DNA of 52,838 bases from contig PJAB01000048.1 of NCBI GenBank assembly GCA_002887195.1, positions 1 to 52,838 of the forward strand. Direction: 5' to 3'. Shown piece by piece: positions 36,173 through 45,814 of this stretch; the first letter of the stretch is position 1; each line of letters starts with the position of its first letter. The notes beneath the pieces were generated by a model that searched no databases, was not told the DNA's origin, and saw only the letters and a program-made list of their open reading frames with translations. Position numbers and translations under genes: made by a program. The DNA comes from Chrysochromulina parva (Eukaryota; Haptophyta; Prymnesiales; Chrysochromulinaceae).

Positions 36173-39100
36173 TCACGTGAGAAGACGAGATATCTCGAGC
36201 GGGAGCTCATCCCGACCCGCGGCTGTGTGCGACAACCTCGCCGCATCCAAGGCGCTCCTATCCATATCATCCTTCGTTGCTGCAGCTGCGCCAGCCTCAA
36301 GAAGCGCCACGACCGCCGCATCGGCGCCCTGACCAATGGCGTCGCTGCCGGACGCACAACGTCCACAAGGCGCCTGAGCGGACGCGGCCGCCGCCACGTG
36401 CAACGGCGTCTGCCCGAATTGATCGCGTCTGTTCGGGTCGGCCGCAGCCGCGAGCAGTAACTGAACGAGCGGCGCGGCCGCATTGGGCGGCAGGCGCGCG
36501 GCCGAATGCAGCGGCGTCTCAAGGGGCAGCGAAGTGTTCTTGCCGTGCTTGCGCGCCGACATAGGGACGCCGTTGACCGATGCGCCCGCACTGATGAGCA
36601 GCGCCGCCGCCGCGTGCTGCTGGTTCACAACCGCCCAATGGAGCGCCGTACGATGCCACCGATCGCGCAGCTCGATCGTTGGCTCTCGTCGATTGGAAGT
36701 TCGCTCCTCACGCCCATCGTACTCGACGCCCGCCTCGATCAGCCTTCGCAGTGCTCCCAGACAGCCGGCGCGCGCTGCCGAGTGCAACGCAGTCTGCCGA
36801 CGGTCATCTCGCATGGCAATAGGTGCACCTGCGTCGAGCAGCAGCTCGAGCGCGCCACGGGATACATCGGACTGGGCGGCCAGATGCAGCGGCGGCAGGC
36901 CCGCTGTCGAGATGAGCGTCACGGGAGCCGACGCCCCCAGCAGTGTGTGCACGAGCGCCGTGTGCCCCGCCTGCACGGCCAAATGCAGAGGGGGTAGCCC
37001 TCGCTCGTTGAGGATAGTGTCGCCTCGTAACGCGCGCGATGCCCGTGGTGCGCAGTCCGCACCAAGCGCAAGCGCCGTGCGCGCGAGCACGTCGTTGCCA
37101 TAGCGCGCGGCGAGGCTGAGCGAAAGCTGCAAAGTGGGCCGCGTGAGCGTGGGATTCGTCAGCTCGGAGCTCAGGCGCATGATCTCATCGATGAGCTCTT
37201 CCTCCTCGGCGGCGGCGGCCTCGCACGCGGCCGCCGCTTCAGCTGCGTCGAGGATCGCGGCAGCGGCGGAGTGATCCGGTTCGGGTGCCTTATGAGCCGG
37301 AGCCGCCTTGCCACGCGCCTCGACATCGGCCTCGTGTGCGGCGGGCGCTAGGGCCGCCGTCGGAGACGCAGCCTCGGATGCCGCCGCCTCGTCGCCGGGC
37401 ACACACACGCCATGCTCGGCCAAGAAGGCGGCGTACCTGTAGAGCAAGGGCAATTGTAATACCGCTTTGGGAGACCAAACACCGCGCAGCAGTCCGTAGT
37501 CGGCGGTGTCGACGTCCTCCTCGTCATTGCGTCGAGAGGAGGGCGCTCGCGGCGCATGTGTGCTGACCAGCGTGAAAGCGAGCTTGCGCGCCACTTGGAG
37601 GGCTCGAATGGAGTCCCCGCCGAGCCGCACAAAGTCTGAGCGCCGACCGAGGCGCTCGAGACCGAGCTTGAGTACGTCGGCCCAGACCGCCGCAATCGCT
37701 GCCTCCAGTGGATTGAGTGCTGGGGCGGTCAGGGGCTGCGGCGGCGGCGGTGGTGGCGGCGCCCCAGCTCGCGCTACGCCCGGCGCCGCACCCAGCCGCG
37801 CCGTGTCTGGCGCCGCACCCAGCCGCGCGTCATCGGTTTTGTCGATGCGCCTGCCGGTACTCGTCGTGTCGCTGGGGGCGCCCTCTATTCCGGCGAGGTG
37901 CGCTCGCAACATGGGCGCGAGTGCGATGCGGTCGAGCTTACCAGTAGGCGTGAGAGGCATCTTGATGACGAGCACAATCTCCGACGGCGTCACAGCCGCT
38001 GGCAACTCGCGCAGCGCATGCAATCGGAGCAGCGCCACCGCCGCCGCCTGCAGTAGCGCATCATGGCGGAGGCTGGTGTCACCGCGGCCACCGCCGCCGC
38101 TGCCGTTCCCGCTGCCGCTGCCATTCCCGCTGCTGCTGCTGCTGCTGCCGCACTTGCCATCAGTGGCAACGTCCTTGTCTGTCCGCCTCTCGACTGCGGC
38201 TACCAGTCGCCCGTCGATGACGAGGGCCGCCGCATGGACGACAAGTGGCTGGCAGCGCGCGAGCACCCCCTCCACCTCGCCCAGCTCCAGCCGCATGCCG
38301 TTGAGCTTCACCTGCTGATCGCGACGACCCAGCAACCGAAGCGAAGCGGCGCCATCAGGCGTGCATGCCCATGCTGCCACATCGCCGGTCAGGTACACAC
38401 GGTAGCCGAGCGTCGGATGCTCAACGAAGCGCTCGGCCGTCAGGGCGGACTGATTGAGGTAGCCTTGCGCGAGCTGGGGGCCTCCGATGGCGATCTGCCC
38501 AGTGCATGCAATCGATCCCGCCGCCTCTCTCGCGTTCGAAGCTTCCACACCCGAACCCATCGCCGGCGGCTCAATCACGCGCAGGGCATCGTCCAGCAAC
38601 AGGAGCGTACACCCGGGCAGAGGTGCACCGAGTAGTGCGCCCTGCCCATCATCAGCCACAATCGGAGCCGTGGCGACGCTCGTCACGGCGCTCGTGCGGC
38701 GCGGGGCCGTTACCTCATAAGAGCTCTGGTAGACAGTGCACTCGGTGACCCCGTAGATGTTGCACAGGCGGCGGCGGCGGCGCGTTGGTGGTCCGTGAGC
38801 CTCGTCGAGCTCCAATGCCATCCGATGAGCTCCGATGAGGTCGTCCGATGAGCTCCGATGAGCTCCGATGAGGTCGTCCGATGAGCTCCGATGAGCTCCG
38901 ATGAGGTCGTCCGATGAGCTCCGATGAGCTCCGATGAGGTCGTCCGATGAGCTCCGATGAGCTCCGATGAGCTCCGATGAGCTCCGATGAGCCTCGTCGA
39001 GCTCCGATGCCCATCGTGCGATCAGCGCAGCGCTCATGCGCTCACCTCCGAGGGTGACCACCTCGAGATGTGGGAACGCGGCGGGAGATCCTCCAACGGT

Positions 39101-39844
39101 CGTCCAGAGCGCAGGGGTGCTGCACACGTGCGTCGCTGCTGAGGAGGCGAGAAGGGCGCCCAGGGACTCACGCACGCTCGTGCGTGACGGCAGGCAGAGT
39201 GTAGCACCCGCGAGAAGCGCGGTCCATGCCTCGCCAATGCACGGATCGAACGACACTGCCGAAGTGAGTAGCACTCGACTCGAGGGGCCGATGGCATGCG
39301 CCACTGCGTTGGCCTCGGCATAGGCCACCAGCGAGCCCTGGCTGACGGCAACACCCTTGGGGCGACCCGTCGAACCGCTCGTGTAACACACGTACATGAG
39401 CGTGCCTCGTGCCGAAGGCGCAAGTAGCGCACGAGCCACGTCTGCACAGCCCGATGGCGACGTCAGTTGCACTGCGGATGATGCACGGCACTGCACGTGT
39501 ATGATTGGCAAGGATTCCGGCAGAGCTGGTTCATGCGGAGCCACGAGCAGCATCGCCATAGCCCCAGAGTCGTTCAGCAGGTATCGCACGCGATCCTGCG
39601 GCAGCGACGGGTCCACGAGCAGGAAGGCGCATCCTGCGCGCTGCGCAATCAACTGACAAAGCATCAACTCGGCACCCTGCTCGGCCATGATCGCGACGAC
39701 TGGGCACTGCTGTGGCTGCTGTGCGGCCGCTGCTCCTGCCACTGCTTGCAGCCGTGGAACGTAATCATCTGCAGCGTGCAGGAGCGCCTCCAGCGTGACG
39801 GACTGAGGAGAGCCGGCGGGCTCGTGTGTGAGGTCGAGCAGCAT
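36173..39844 (-). CDS. Adenylation - carrier - ankyrin protein (A-T-ANK)
   Basis: A 1223-aa single-exon protein. Residues 1-650 form an adenylation domain: YTSGSTGRPKG (A3, 154-164), NIYGVTECTVYQ (A5, about 362), YLTGDVA (A7), GRRDQQVKLNGMRLELGEVE (A8) and PTGKLDR (A10, Lys636). Residues about 710-760 form a carrier domain with the phosphopantetheine Ser745 in DFVRLGGDSIRALQ. After an Ala/Glu-rich linker, about 905-1223 are ankyrin repeats (GLPPLHLAVQAGHTALVHTL, QTALHSAARAGCLGALRRLI and so on). There is no condensation, reductase or thioesterase domain. An amino or acyl substrate would be activated as AMP ester and held on the carrier; the ankyrin part may supply the partner. A 33-bp minisatellite interrupts the domain before A5. 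Confidence 0.9.
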   Translation of the reverse strand: MLLDLTHEPAGSPQSVTLEALLHAADDYVPRLQAVAGAAAAQQPQQCPVVAIMAEQGAELMLCQLIAQRAGCAFLLVDPSLPQDRVRYLLNDSGAMAMLLVAPHEPALPESLPIIHVQCRASSAVQLTSPSGCADVARALLAPSARGTLMYVCYTSGSTGRPKGVAVSQGSLVAYAEANAVAHAIGPSSRVLLTSAVSFDPCIGEAWTALLAGATLCLPSRTSVRESLGALLASSAATHVCSTPALWTTVGGSPAAFPHLEVVTLGGERMSAALIARWASELDEAHRSSSELIGAHRSSSDDLIGAHRSSSDDLIGAHRSSSDDLIGAHRSSSDDLIGAHRMALELDEAHGPPTRRRRRLCNIYGVTECTVYQSSYEVTAPRRTSAVTSVATAPIVADDGQGALLGAPLPGCTLLLLDDALRVIEPPAMGSGVEASNAREAAGSIACTGQIAIGGPQLAQGYLNQSALTAERFVEHPTLGYRVYLTGDVAAWACTPDGAASLRLLGRRDQQVKLNGMRLELGEVEGVLARCQPLVVHAAALVIDGRLVAAVERRTDKDVATDGKCGSSSSSSGNGSGSGNGSGGGGRGDTSLRHDALLQAAAVALLRLHALRELPAAVTPSEIVLVIKMPLTPTGKLDRIALAPMLRAHLAGIEGAPSDTTSTGRRIDKTDDARLGAAPDTARLGAAPGVARAGAPPPPPPPQPLTAPALNPLEAAIAAVWADVLKLGLERLGRRSDFVRLGGDSIRALQVARKLAFTLVSTHAPRAPSSRRNDEEDVDTADYGLLRGVWSPKAVLQLPLLYRYAAFLAEHGVCVPGDEAAASEAASPTAALAPAAHEADVEARGKAAPAHKAPEPDHSAAAAILDAAEAAAACEAAAAEEEELIDEIMRLSSELTNPTLTRPTLQLSLSLAARYGNDVLARTALALGADCAPRASRALRGDTILNERGLPPLHLAVQAGHTALVHTLLGASAPVTLISTAGLPPLHLAAQSDVSRGALELLLDAGAPIAMRDDRRQTALHSAARAGCLGALRRLIEAGVEYDGREERTSNRREPTIELRDRWHRTALHWAVVNQQHAAAALLISAGASVNGVPMSARKHGKNTSLPLETPLHSAARLPPNAAAPLVQLLLAAAADPNRRDQFGQTPLHVAAAASAQAPCGRCASGSDAIGQGADAAVVALLEAGAAAATKDDMDRSALDAARLSHTAAGRDELPLEISRLLT
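38819..39004. repeat. 33-bp minisatellite inside the adenylation domain
   Basis: About five to six units, each with GATGAGCTCC and GATGAGGTCGTCC parts, encode HRSSSDDLIGA repeats at residues 285-350. The frame is kept throughout. Confidence 0.9.
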
Positions 39845-40003
39845 TGCCCTCTCGAGATTTCAGAAAAATGGTCTGCTGAACATTTCACACCCGACGCGCG
39901 ACTTACGAGTACGCTGCGATCTCAAGTGGCCCTCACGTTTCGCTCATTTCGGAGACTTCGTGGTCGCAGGTGTGTGGTTTGGGAACTGGTTTGGGCTCAG
40001 CCG
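39845..40003. promoter_or_regulatory. Shared divergent promoter region
   Basis: 159 bp between the A-T-ANK (minus) and USP (plus) starts. TTCACA at 39884-39889 is 40 bp from the A-T-ANK ATG. Confidence 0.45.
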
Positions 40004-41670
40004 ATGCTCACGGTCGTGCCGCCCTTGGAGGACGACGACACGGCCGCGGACTCGTGGCTCAAGTTCTTGACGAGGAGCATCACCGCCAATCGCCGACGGC
40101 AGGCGCAACCGTGCGACACACAAAGTGAATCCGCCTCGACACTCGAAGAGCGCCAGGCAGGGTCATCATCCACCCCAGCAGCAAGTTGCAAGCGGAGCAG
40201 ATCCACTCTTGTTGCTAGCCTACCAACACCGCTTGGTGCCCATGCCGGGCGCGTCGGCCTTGCCAATCTGGGCAACACATGCTTCATGAACTCCGCATTG
40301 CAGTGCCTGAGCCACACGCGGCACCTCACATCATATTTTCTCAGTGAGGATGCCACGTGGGAGACTGAGCTGAATGTGGACAACCCGCTCGGTTCGGGCG
40401 GCGCGCTCGTGCGCGCATACGTGGACGTCCTCAAGAGCCTGTGGTATGGCGAATACTCCCATGGGCCTATCTACACTCCCACCCGATTCAAGCAGACGCT
40501 AGCGGACTTCTCACCGATGTTTTCGGGGAATGAGCAGCACGACGCGCAGGAGCTGGCCACCTTTCTGCTCGACGGGCTACACGAGGATCTCAACCGCGTG
40601 GTAGGCAAGAAGCCGTACATCGAGGACCTGGGTGAGCTCAAAGAGGGCCCTCGATTGGTGGAGGTCGCTGATTGCATGCTGATTGCCTCCCTCATCAGGT
40701 GAGCTCAAAGAGGGCCCTCGATTGGTGGAGGTCGCTGATTGCATGCTGATTGCCTCCCTCATCAGGTGAGCTCAAAGAGGGGCAGGACGAGGAGCGCGTG
40801 GCCGCTGAATCGTGGGGTAACTACCTGAAGCGCGACCGTTCGGTGATTGTCGACCTTTTCCAGGGTCAGCTCAAATCAACGGTCACGTGCACAGAGTGTG
40901 GCTGCCAGAGCAGCAAGTTCGAGGCGTTCATGTACCTCTCGCTGCCTGTGCCGCCGCCAAGCAAGGACGGCAAGTCACTCACGCTGGACGACTGCCTCCG
41001 AGAGTTTACCAAGGAGGAGCAGCTCGACCCAGAGAACATGTGGAGATGCCCCAGGTGCAAAGACTTCCGCCAGGCGAGCAAGCGCTTCGAGTTATGGAAG
41101 ATGCCGCCGCTTTTGTTAGTGCACTTGAAACGCTTCTGTTCAAATGGGCGCGGCCAGCACGTGAAACGCGCCCAGGCGATCATCACGCCCCTTAATGGGC
41201 TCGACCTGAGCGCGTACACCGGTGGCTCGCTCGGAGTGTCCTCTGCGGCCACTTACTCGCTCTATGCGACGTGCAACCACCATGGCACCATGCACCGAGG
41301 CCACTACACTGCACACTGCCGCGGCGCTGGGTTTGGTGGCAGCCAAGGGGACGCGGCGGACCGCAGCAAGTGGCACACATTGGACGACGGTAGGTGCCGA
41401 GAGGTGAACGCGAGCAAGGTGATCGATGGCTCAAATTACATCCTCTTCTTCGAGCGCGAGGCCGCCTTCGGGCTTCCGAGGCGGCAGACACTCAGTCGCC
41501 CGGAGCTGTGGCCCTTCCGGCTGTCGGTCATCCCGAAGGATATGCTGCCTTCGAAGGATATGCTGCCTTCCCGGCTGCGCGATAGGCAGCACTCATCCGC
41601 AAGAAGCCACTGGTACTCCTTGTTCAAGGCTTGGAGCTTTGGGGATGCTTTTTCTACTCGTAGCAGATGA
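40004..41670 (+). CDS. Ubiquitin-specific protease (C19), spliced
   Basis: Exons 40004-40631 and 40766-41670 encode 510 aa; the join restores YIEDLG|ELKEGQDEE in frame. The ATG at 40004 (MLTVVPPLEDDD) is chosen because upstream the frame overlaps the divergent gene. Cys box GLANLGNTCFMNSALQCL with the catalytic Cys, then NEQHDAQELATFLLDGLHEDLN; zinc pairs CTEC and CPRC; VHLKRF; His box YATCNHHGTMHRGHYTAHC and the end KWHTLDDGRC...YILFFE. All core residues are present, so it is probably an active deubiquitinase of the USP4/15 type without DUSP/UBL modules. An 18-bp duplication gives KDMLPSKDMLPS near the C-terminus. Confidence 0.95.
40632..40765 (+). other. Intron (134 nt) made of two identical 67-nt introns
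   Basis: Each 67-nt copy begins GTGAGC and ends CTCATCAG, so each could be an intron by itself. Removing both restores the USP frame; leaving one shifts it. CTGAT occurs twice per copy as a possible branch site. Confidence 0.88.
40632..40781. repeat. 67-bp tandem repeat x2 plus 16 bp of a third copy
   Basis: 40632-40698 and 40699-40765 are identical. The exon that follows (40766-40781) repeats the first 16 bases, GTGAGCTCAAAGAGGG. With the preceding G this is a 17-bp repeat present three times. Confidence 0.98.
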
Positions 41671-41978
41671 GGAGCTACCTGGCTTTGAAGCACGCAGCTG
41701 TTACTGGATCAAGATGCTGATCAAGACTAACACTGGCTCTTGGGGCCATGAAAACACTTACACTAATAAAGATTGACTAAAGAGAAATACCTACTCACAC
41801 CGAGTGTGAACACTGATGAGATTCCAATCATGACTGCGCCTCCCACGGTGTGTCTCCTCGGGACCGGTGGGTGTGCGTCCTGCCGAGATGGCAAAAAACG
41901 TGAACGTAGATTCCTGAAAATGCCCAACTCGGCGCGGTCTTCAACTCCGCGTGTCGCCTTTCGCCGTCCGTCCACTGA
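41671..41978. other. Intergenic
   Basis: No gene seen. TCACACCGAGTGTGAA-type inverted pair near 41794-41811, about 170 bp upstream of the next ATG. Confidence 0.5.
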
Positions 41979-44900
41979 ATGGGGCTCATCGACGCGGGCG
42001 CCAAGGCGCTGCGCTCGTTGCAGAACGGCTTGACGGCAGTGTCCACGCTCGACTTGCGCGACGTGGCCTATATGTCGCCTGCGCGGCTCGAGCGCGCCGG
42101 CAAGGTCGCCAGCACCCTGCATGACGCGGGCTTTGCAGATGAAAAGGTGATTCAGATTGTGCGCGCCCTCTTCTGCGCGGAGCTCTTGGGTTCGCACGAG
42201 GCCGAGCAGCAGATGGAGCGCGCCTTTGACGTCTGGGACCGCGATCACCGCGGCGTCCTCGATCTGGCTGAGTTCTCGCGCGACCTGAGCGCCTTGCTGG
42301 CCGGTGACCTCGAGCCTCACGAAAGGCAGGCACTCGTCGACGGGCTGAGCGCCGACGGCTCCGACGAGCTCGAGTACGAGGGGTTCCGCGAGGTGATGCT
42401 TGCCGTGGGCGCCGACGATGCCGAGCGACACAGCCGCCTCGCGGCGCTGCGCTCGTACGGTGACGACGTCGCGCTGGCGCGCACGGCCGTAGGCGTGGCG
42501 CAGGCCAGCCATATGAGCCGGCACGAGCTGCGCGTGGCGGGCGCGCTCGTGCGCGTGATGCAGCGCGAGCGGTACGCGGCTGAGGACATGGCGGCGCTGC
42601 TCCCAGCGCTCGGGCTCGCCTCGCCCTCGGAAGTGCAGCTGCGCGCCGCCTTCCGCGTCTTTGACCCGAGTGGGAAAGGCGAGGCGCTCGATGCGGAGCA
42701 CTTGCGCGAGAGGCTGTCGCTGCTCGTGCCGCAGGCGGCGCGTGTCGTGTGGGGCGAGGGCATGGCCAGCGGTGTGGCGGCCACCGGCCACGACAGCAGC
42801 CGCCCGTTGGGAGAGGGCATCGGGCTGATCAACTTTGACGAGTTCTGCCCTCTCCTCGCACAGCTGCGCGGGGCGCTTGCGTCGCAGGCGCTCGCAGCCG
42901 GAGTGAGCATCAAGCCGCAGGGACAGAGTGGTTGGCTAGGGCAACTCACGTCGAGTGTGAGTCACTCGACGGTCGCGTGGCGCGCGATGCCGCTCCTCGA
43001 GACTATCCAGCTTCCGCCCGAGCGACTTCTGCAGTGCGGTACGCTGATCGCCGAGCTCGAGTCGGCGGGCCTGTGCACGAAGGCGGCAGCAGCTGTCGCG
43101 CGCGTCCTGTTTCTGCGTCATGATCCGGAGGCGGCGCGAGAGGCGTTCAGCTCGCTCGACCTGAAGCGCTCCGGAGTCGTGCCGATGGCGCGGCTGCGCT
43201 GGATTCTCCCCAGTCTGGTTCGTCACCTGCCGGCCAAGCAGGCGGAAGCTCGGCTTGCAGCGGCCTTGGCGGAGACGAGCGACGCCCGGGGGCTCGAGCT
43301 TGCGGACTTTGCCCAGCTGCTCGCGAGCCTCTCGGTTGCGACCGAGGGCAGCGAGGGCGTCGTCGCCGAGGCTCTTACGGGCCTGAGCGCGTCACTCGAT
43401 GGCGCTGTCAGCGAGGGCGTCGGTGGTCTCCCAAATATGGGTGGTCTCCCAACTATGGGTGGTCTCTCGCCGTTACAGCTGCAGCGTGTGGGTCGGATCG
43501 CGCGCCGCATGCAACACGAGGACTACCCGCCCACGGCCATCCACGCCGTCATTCGTTGCCTCTTCATCTCCGCCTCCAAGTCCGACCTCGAGCGCGCCTT
43601 CCACCTGCTCGATCGCGAGCACGTGGGCTCGCTGGACGCGGCGCAGCTGCGTGTGCTCCTCACCGTGGCTGGTGAGAAGACCAGCGCGCAGAACGAGCTG
43701 AGCAGCTGGTTCAGTGCCCTCGACCGCGACGGCTCCGGACGGCTCGAGCTTCCCGAGGTCTCACGCCTCCTCCGCGCCCTCCGGCGTGCGATCAGCACGG
43801 GCCCTCCGGGCTCCGCCTTCTCAGCGCTCTCGAAGACGCTCAGCCACTCGATGCACTCGCTCCAGACCCCCGCGAATGCGCTCGACACGGCGCTCCTCGA
43901 CAAGCTCGCGCCCGTTGAGCGGCGGCGCGTGCGGCGCGTCGCCGACGCGCTCCACCAGGCCGAGTTCGCCCCTGCTCAGATCCGCGCGATCGTCGCGTCG
44001 CGATTTGGACAGCTCTCCACCTCAGGCGCGCTGATGAAGGCGTCGGAGGCGACCATGCGCGCCGCCTTTGACGCCTTTGACCGCGAGGGCAACGGCGCGC
44101 TCGATGCGGACGAGTTCCGCGAGATGCTCCATCTGCTCGCGGGCGACGAGCCCCTCGGCTTCGCACAGGTTGAGTCACTCTTCCTCGAGGCCGACCGCGA
44201 CCGCTCGGGGACGCTCGAGTTTACGGAGTTTGCTTGGCTCCTCCTGCACTTCGACCACGCGTACGCGCCAGCGCCCGTGCCACCCAAGGGCGGCGCCGGC
44301 GCGGGTGCGGACGCGAGCGCGAGTTCGACTCCGATTCGTCCGATTTTCGTCAAGTCGGTGGACGAGCTGAAACAGGACCGGCGGCGCGAGGGGCAGCAGA
44401 AGGCACTCACGACACGCGCCGAGCGGCTCCGGATCAAGGCAGACACGCTCGCGCGCGCCTCGCAGCTGCTCTACCAAGAGAGGCCACTTGTGTGCGCCGA
44501 GTTGCTCATGCGGCTGCATAAGGTCGAGAAGTATGAGTCGCGCGCGCTGCTCGCGGCCGATCCGGATGCCAAGTCACAGACGGGCGAAGGGCTGTTGCTC
44601 CGGGGATCTCCAGCACTGCTAGAGAGGCGTGCCGAGGTGGTGCTGCGTGCTCTCGCGTCGGTGGCCGTGGAAGATCGTACTCGGGCACTCGAGCAGATGC
44701 GCCAAGCGATACAATCAATTGATGAGGAGCTGCCGGTGACGGAGACGGCAGCGGTGGGGCTCGGGCGCGCTCGCGGGCTCCAAGCACGCGCCGACCGGAT
44801 GGCGCTCGTCATCGAGCTCCTCGGGGCGTCGAGCGGGCTGCCGCAGGCGATCACGCACGTCGCCGAGCTCATGGCGTCGCTGCAGCAAGAGGCGGAAATG

Positions 44901-45677
44901 CTCAGCTCGGCACCGCCCGCGCTCGCCCGCGGCACTGAGGAGCCACTTCGCCAGCTGCGCCGTCGGCTCGCCGCTTTCAGCCAGCTGCAGCTGCAGCTAC
45001 AAAACAAAGCGCTTGCCGCGGCCAAGCAGCATGCGATCAGCCTGGCGACACGGCTGCGCGCGGACGCGGCGAAGGTGACCGAGTACGCTTCGCAAGGCAT
45101 CTACGTGCCGCCAGGGGTCACTCCTCTGCCGCTGCTCGAGCCGGCAGAGGCTGCGTCGCCGCCCAAGCTCTACGCGATGCGCTGGGCACGTGCGCGCGAG
45201 CTGCTGCGCGCGGCCGAAAAGGTGGGGCAGGTGCTGCATCACGTGCGCACCGGCAAGCGGCGCTCTCTCCAGACGGCCGTTCAGCTCCTCATGACCATCG
45301 AGGAGGTGGACCTGCCGCAACTGTTCAAGACCTGCATGGAGGTGGTGCAACTCACCGACCAGCAGCAGCAGAACTCCAAAACTCGTGCCGGTGGGCCGCG
45401 GGCGAAGCAAGCCGACGGAAGCGTTGCCCTCGCTTTCGCCGGCGGCGGCTTGCGTGACGCCGCCGCCGAGTACCAAGCAACGGTGTGGTGGCACCAGATC
45501 GATGAAGGCGAGGGCAATGACTCGTACGAGGTCGTCGAGCTCGCCGATTGGGTCTCGGCCAAGGACCTCAAGCGCGCGCGACTGCAGCTCATGCGCCGCG
45601 GGGGCATCGACGACGGCATCGCAGCGCTCGAGAAGATGCGCAACGACTTGCTTCTCTTCGCTAGGGATGCGTGCTAG
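41979..45677 (+). CDS. 1232-aa protein with five repeated EF-hand modules
   Basis: Single exon, starting MGLIDAG. Five modules of about 150-200 residues follow in tandem. Each opens with a helix pair (for example SPARLERAGKVASTLHDAGF, LSPLQLQRVGRIARRMQHEDY, APVERRRVRRVADALHQAEF) and continues with one or two EF-hands. Loops DRDGSGRLELPE, DREGNGALDADE and DRDRSGTLEFTE look calcium-competent; DRDHRGVLDLAE, DPSGKGEALDAE and DLKRSGVVPMAR are degenerate. After about residue 770 the rest is long helices without a known domain. Membrane segments are absent. It looks like a calcium-responsive scaffold; Gly2 could be myristoylated, though the context is not ideal. I know no named family with this layout. 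Confidence 0.85.
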   Translation: MGLIDAGAKALRSLQNGLTAVSTLDLRDVAYMSPARLERAGKVASTLHDAGFADEKVIQIVRALFCAELLGSHEAEQQMERAFDVWDRDHRGVLDLAEFSRDLSALLAGDLEPHERQALVDGLSADGSDELEYEGFREVMLAVGADDAERHSRLAALRSYGDDVALARTAVGVAQASHMSRHELRVAGALVRVMQRERYAAEDMAALLPALGLASPSEVQLRAAFRVFDPSGKGEALDAEHLRERLSLLVPQAARVVWGEGMASGVAATGHDSSRPLGEGIGLINFDEFCPLLAQLRGALASQALAAGVSIKPQGQSGWLGQLTSSVSHSTVAWRAMPLLETIQLPPERLLQCGTLIAELESAGLCTKAAAAVARVLFLRHDPEAAREAFSSLDLKRSGVVPMARLRWILPSLVRHLPAKQAEARLAAALAETSDARGLELADFAQLLASLSVATEGSEGVVAEALTGLSASLDGAVSEGVGGLPNMGGLPTMGGLSPLQLQRVGRIARRMQHEDYPPTAIHAVIRCLFISASKSDLERAFHLLDREHVGSLDAAQLRVLLTVAGEKTSAQNELSSWFSALDRDGSGRLELPEVSRLLRALRRAISTGPPGSAFSALSKTLSHSMHSLQTPANALDTALLDKLAPVERRRVRRVADALHQAEFAPAQIRAIVASRFGQLSTSGALMKASEATMRAAFDAFDREGNGALDADEFREMLHLLAGDEPLGFAQVESLFLEADRDRSGTLEFTEFAWLLLHFDHAYAPAPVPPKGGAGAGADASASSTPIRPIFVKSVDELKQDRRREGQQKALTTRAERLRIKADTLARASQLLYQERPLVCAELLMRLHKVEKYESRALLAADPDAKSQTGEGLLLRGSPALLERRAEVVLRALASVAVEDRTRALEQMRQAIQSIDEELPVTETAAVGLGRARGLQARADRMALVIELLGASSGLPQAITHVAELMASLQQEAEMLSSAPPALARGTEEPLRQLRRRLAAFSQLQLQLQNKALAAAKQHAISLATRLRADAAKVTEYASQGIYVPPGVTPLPLLEPAEAASPPKLYAMRWARARELLRAAEKVGQVLHHVRTGKRRSLQTAVQLLMTIEEVDLPQLFKTCMEVVQLTDQQQQNSKTRAGGPRAKQADGSVALAFAGGGLRDAAAEYQATVWWHQIDEGEGNDSYEVVELADWVSAKDLKRARLQLMRRGGIDDGIAALEKMRNDLLLFARDAC

Positions 45678-45814
45678 AGCCGTACTAGAGCTAGGAGACT
45701 CTGGGACGTGGGAGACTCCCAGATCGCAGATGAGCTAGCGGAGAGTGAGTACTTGTACGGCTGTCGTCTGAAACAGTAGTACTACTAAGAGAGCAGAACA
45801 TAGGAATACACGCA

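Noticed and set aside
39497..40003. Upstream extension of the USP frame
   Set aside because: Overlaps the divergent adenylation gene in antisense and encodes no recognisable N-terminal domain.
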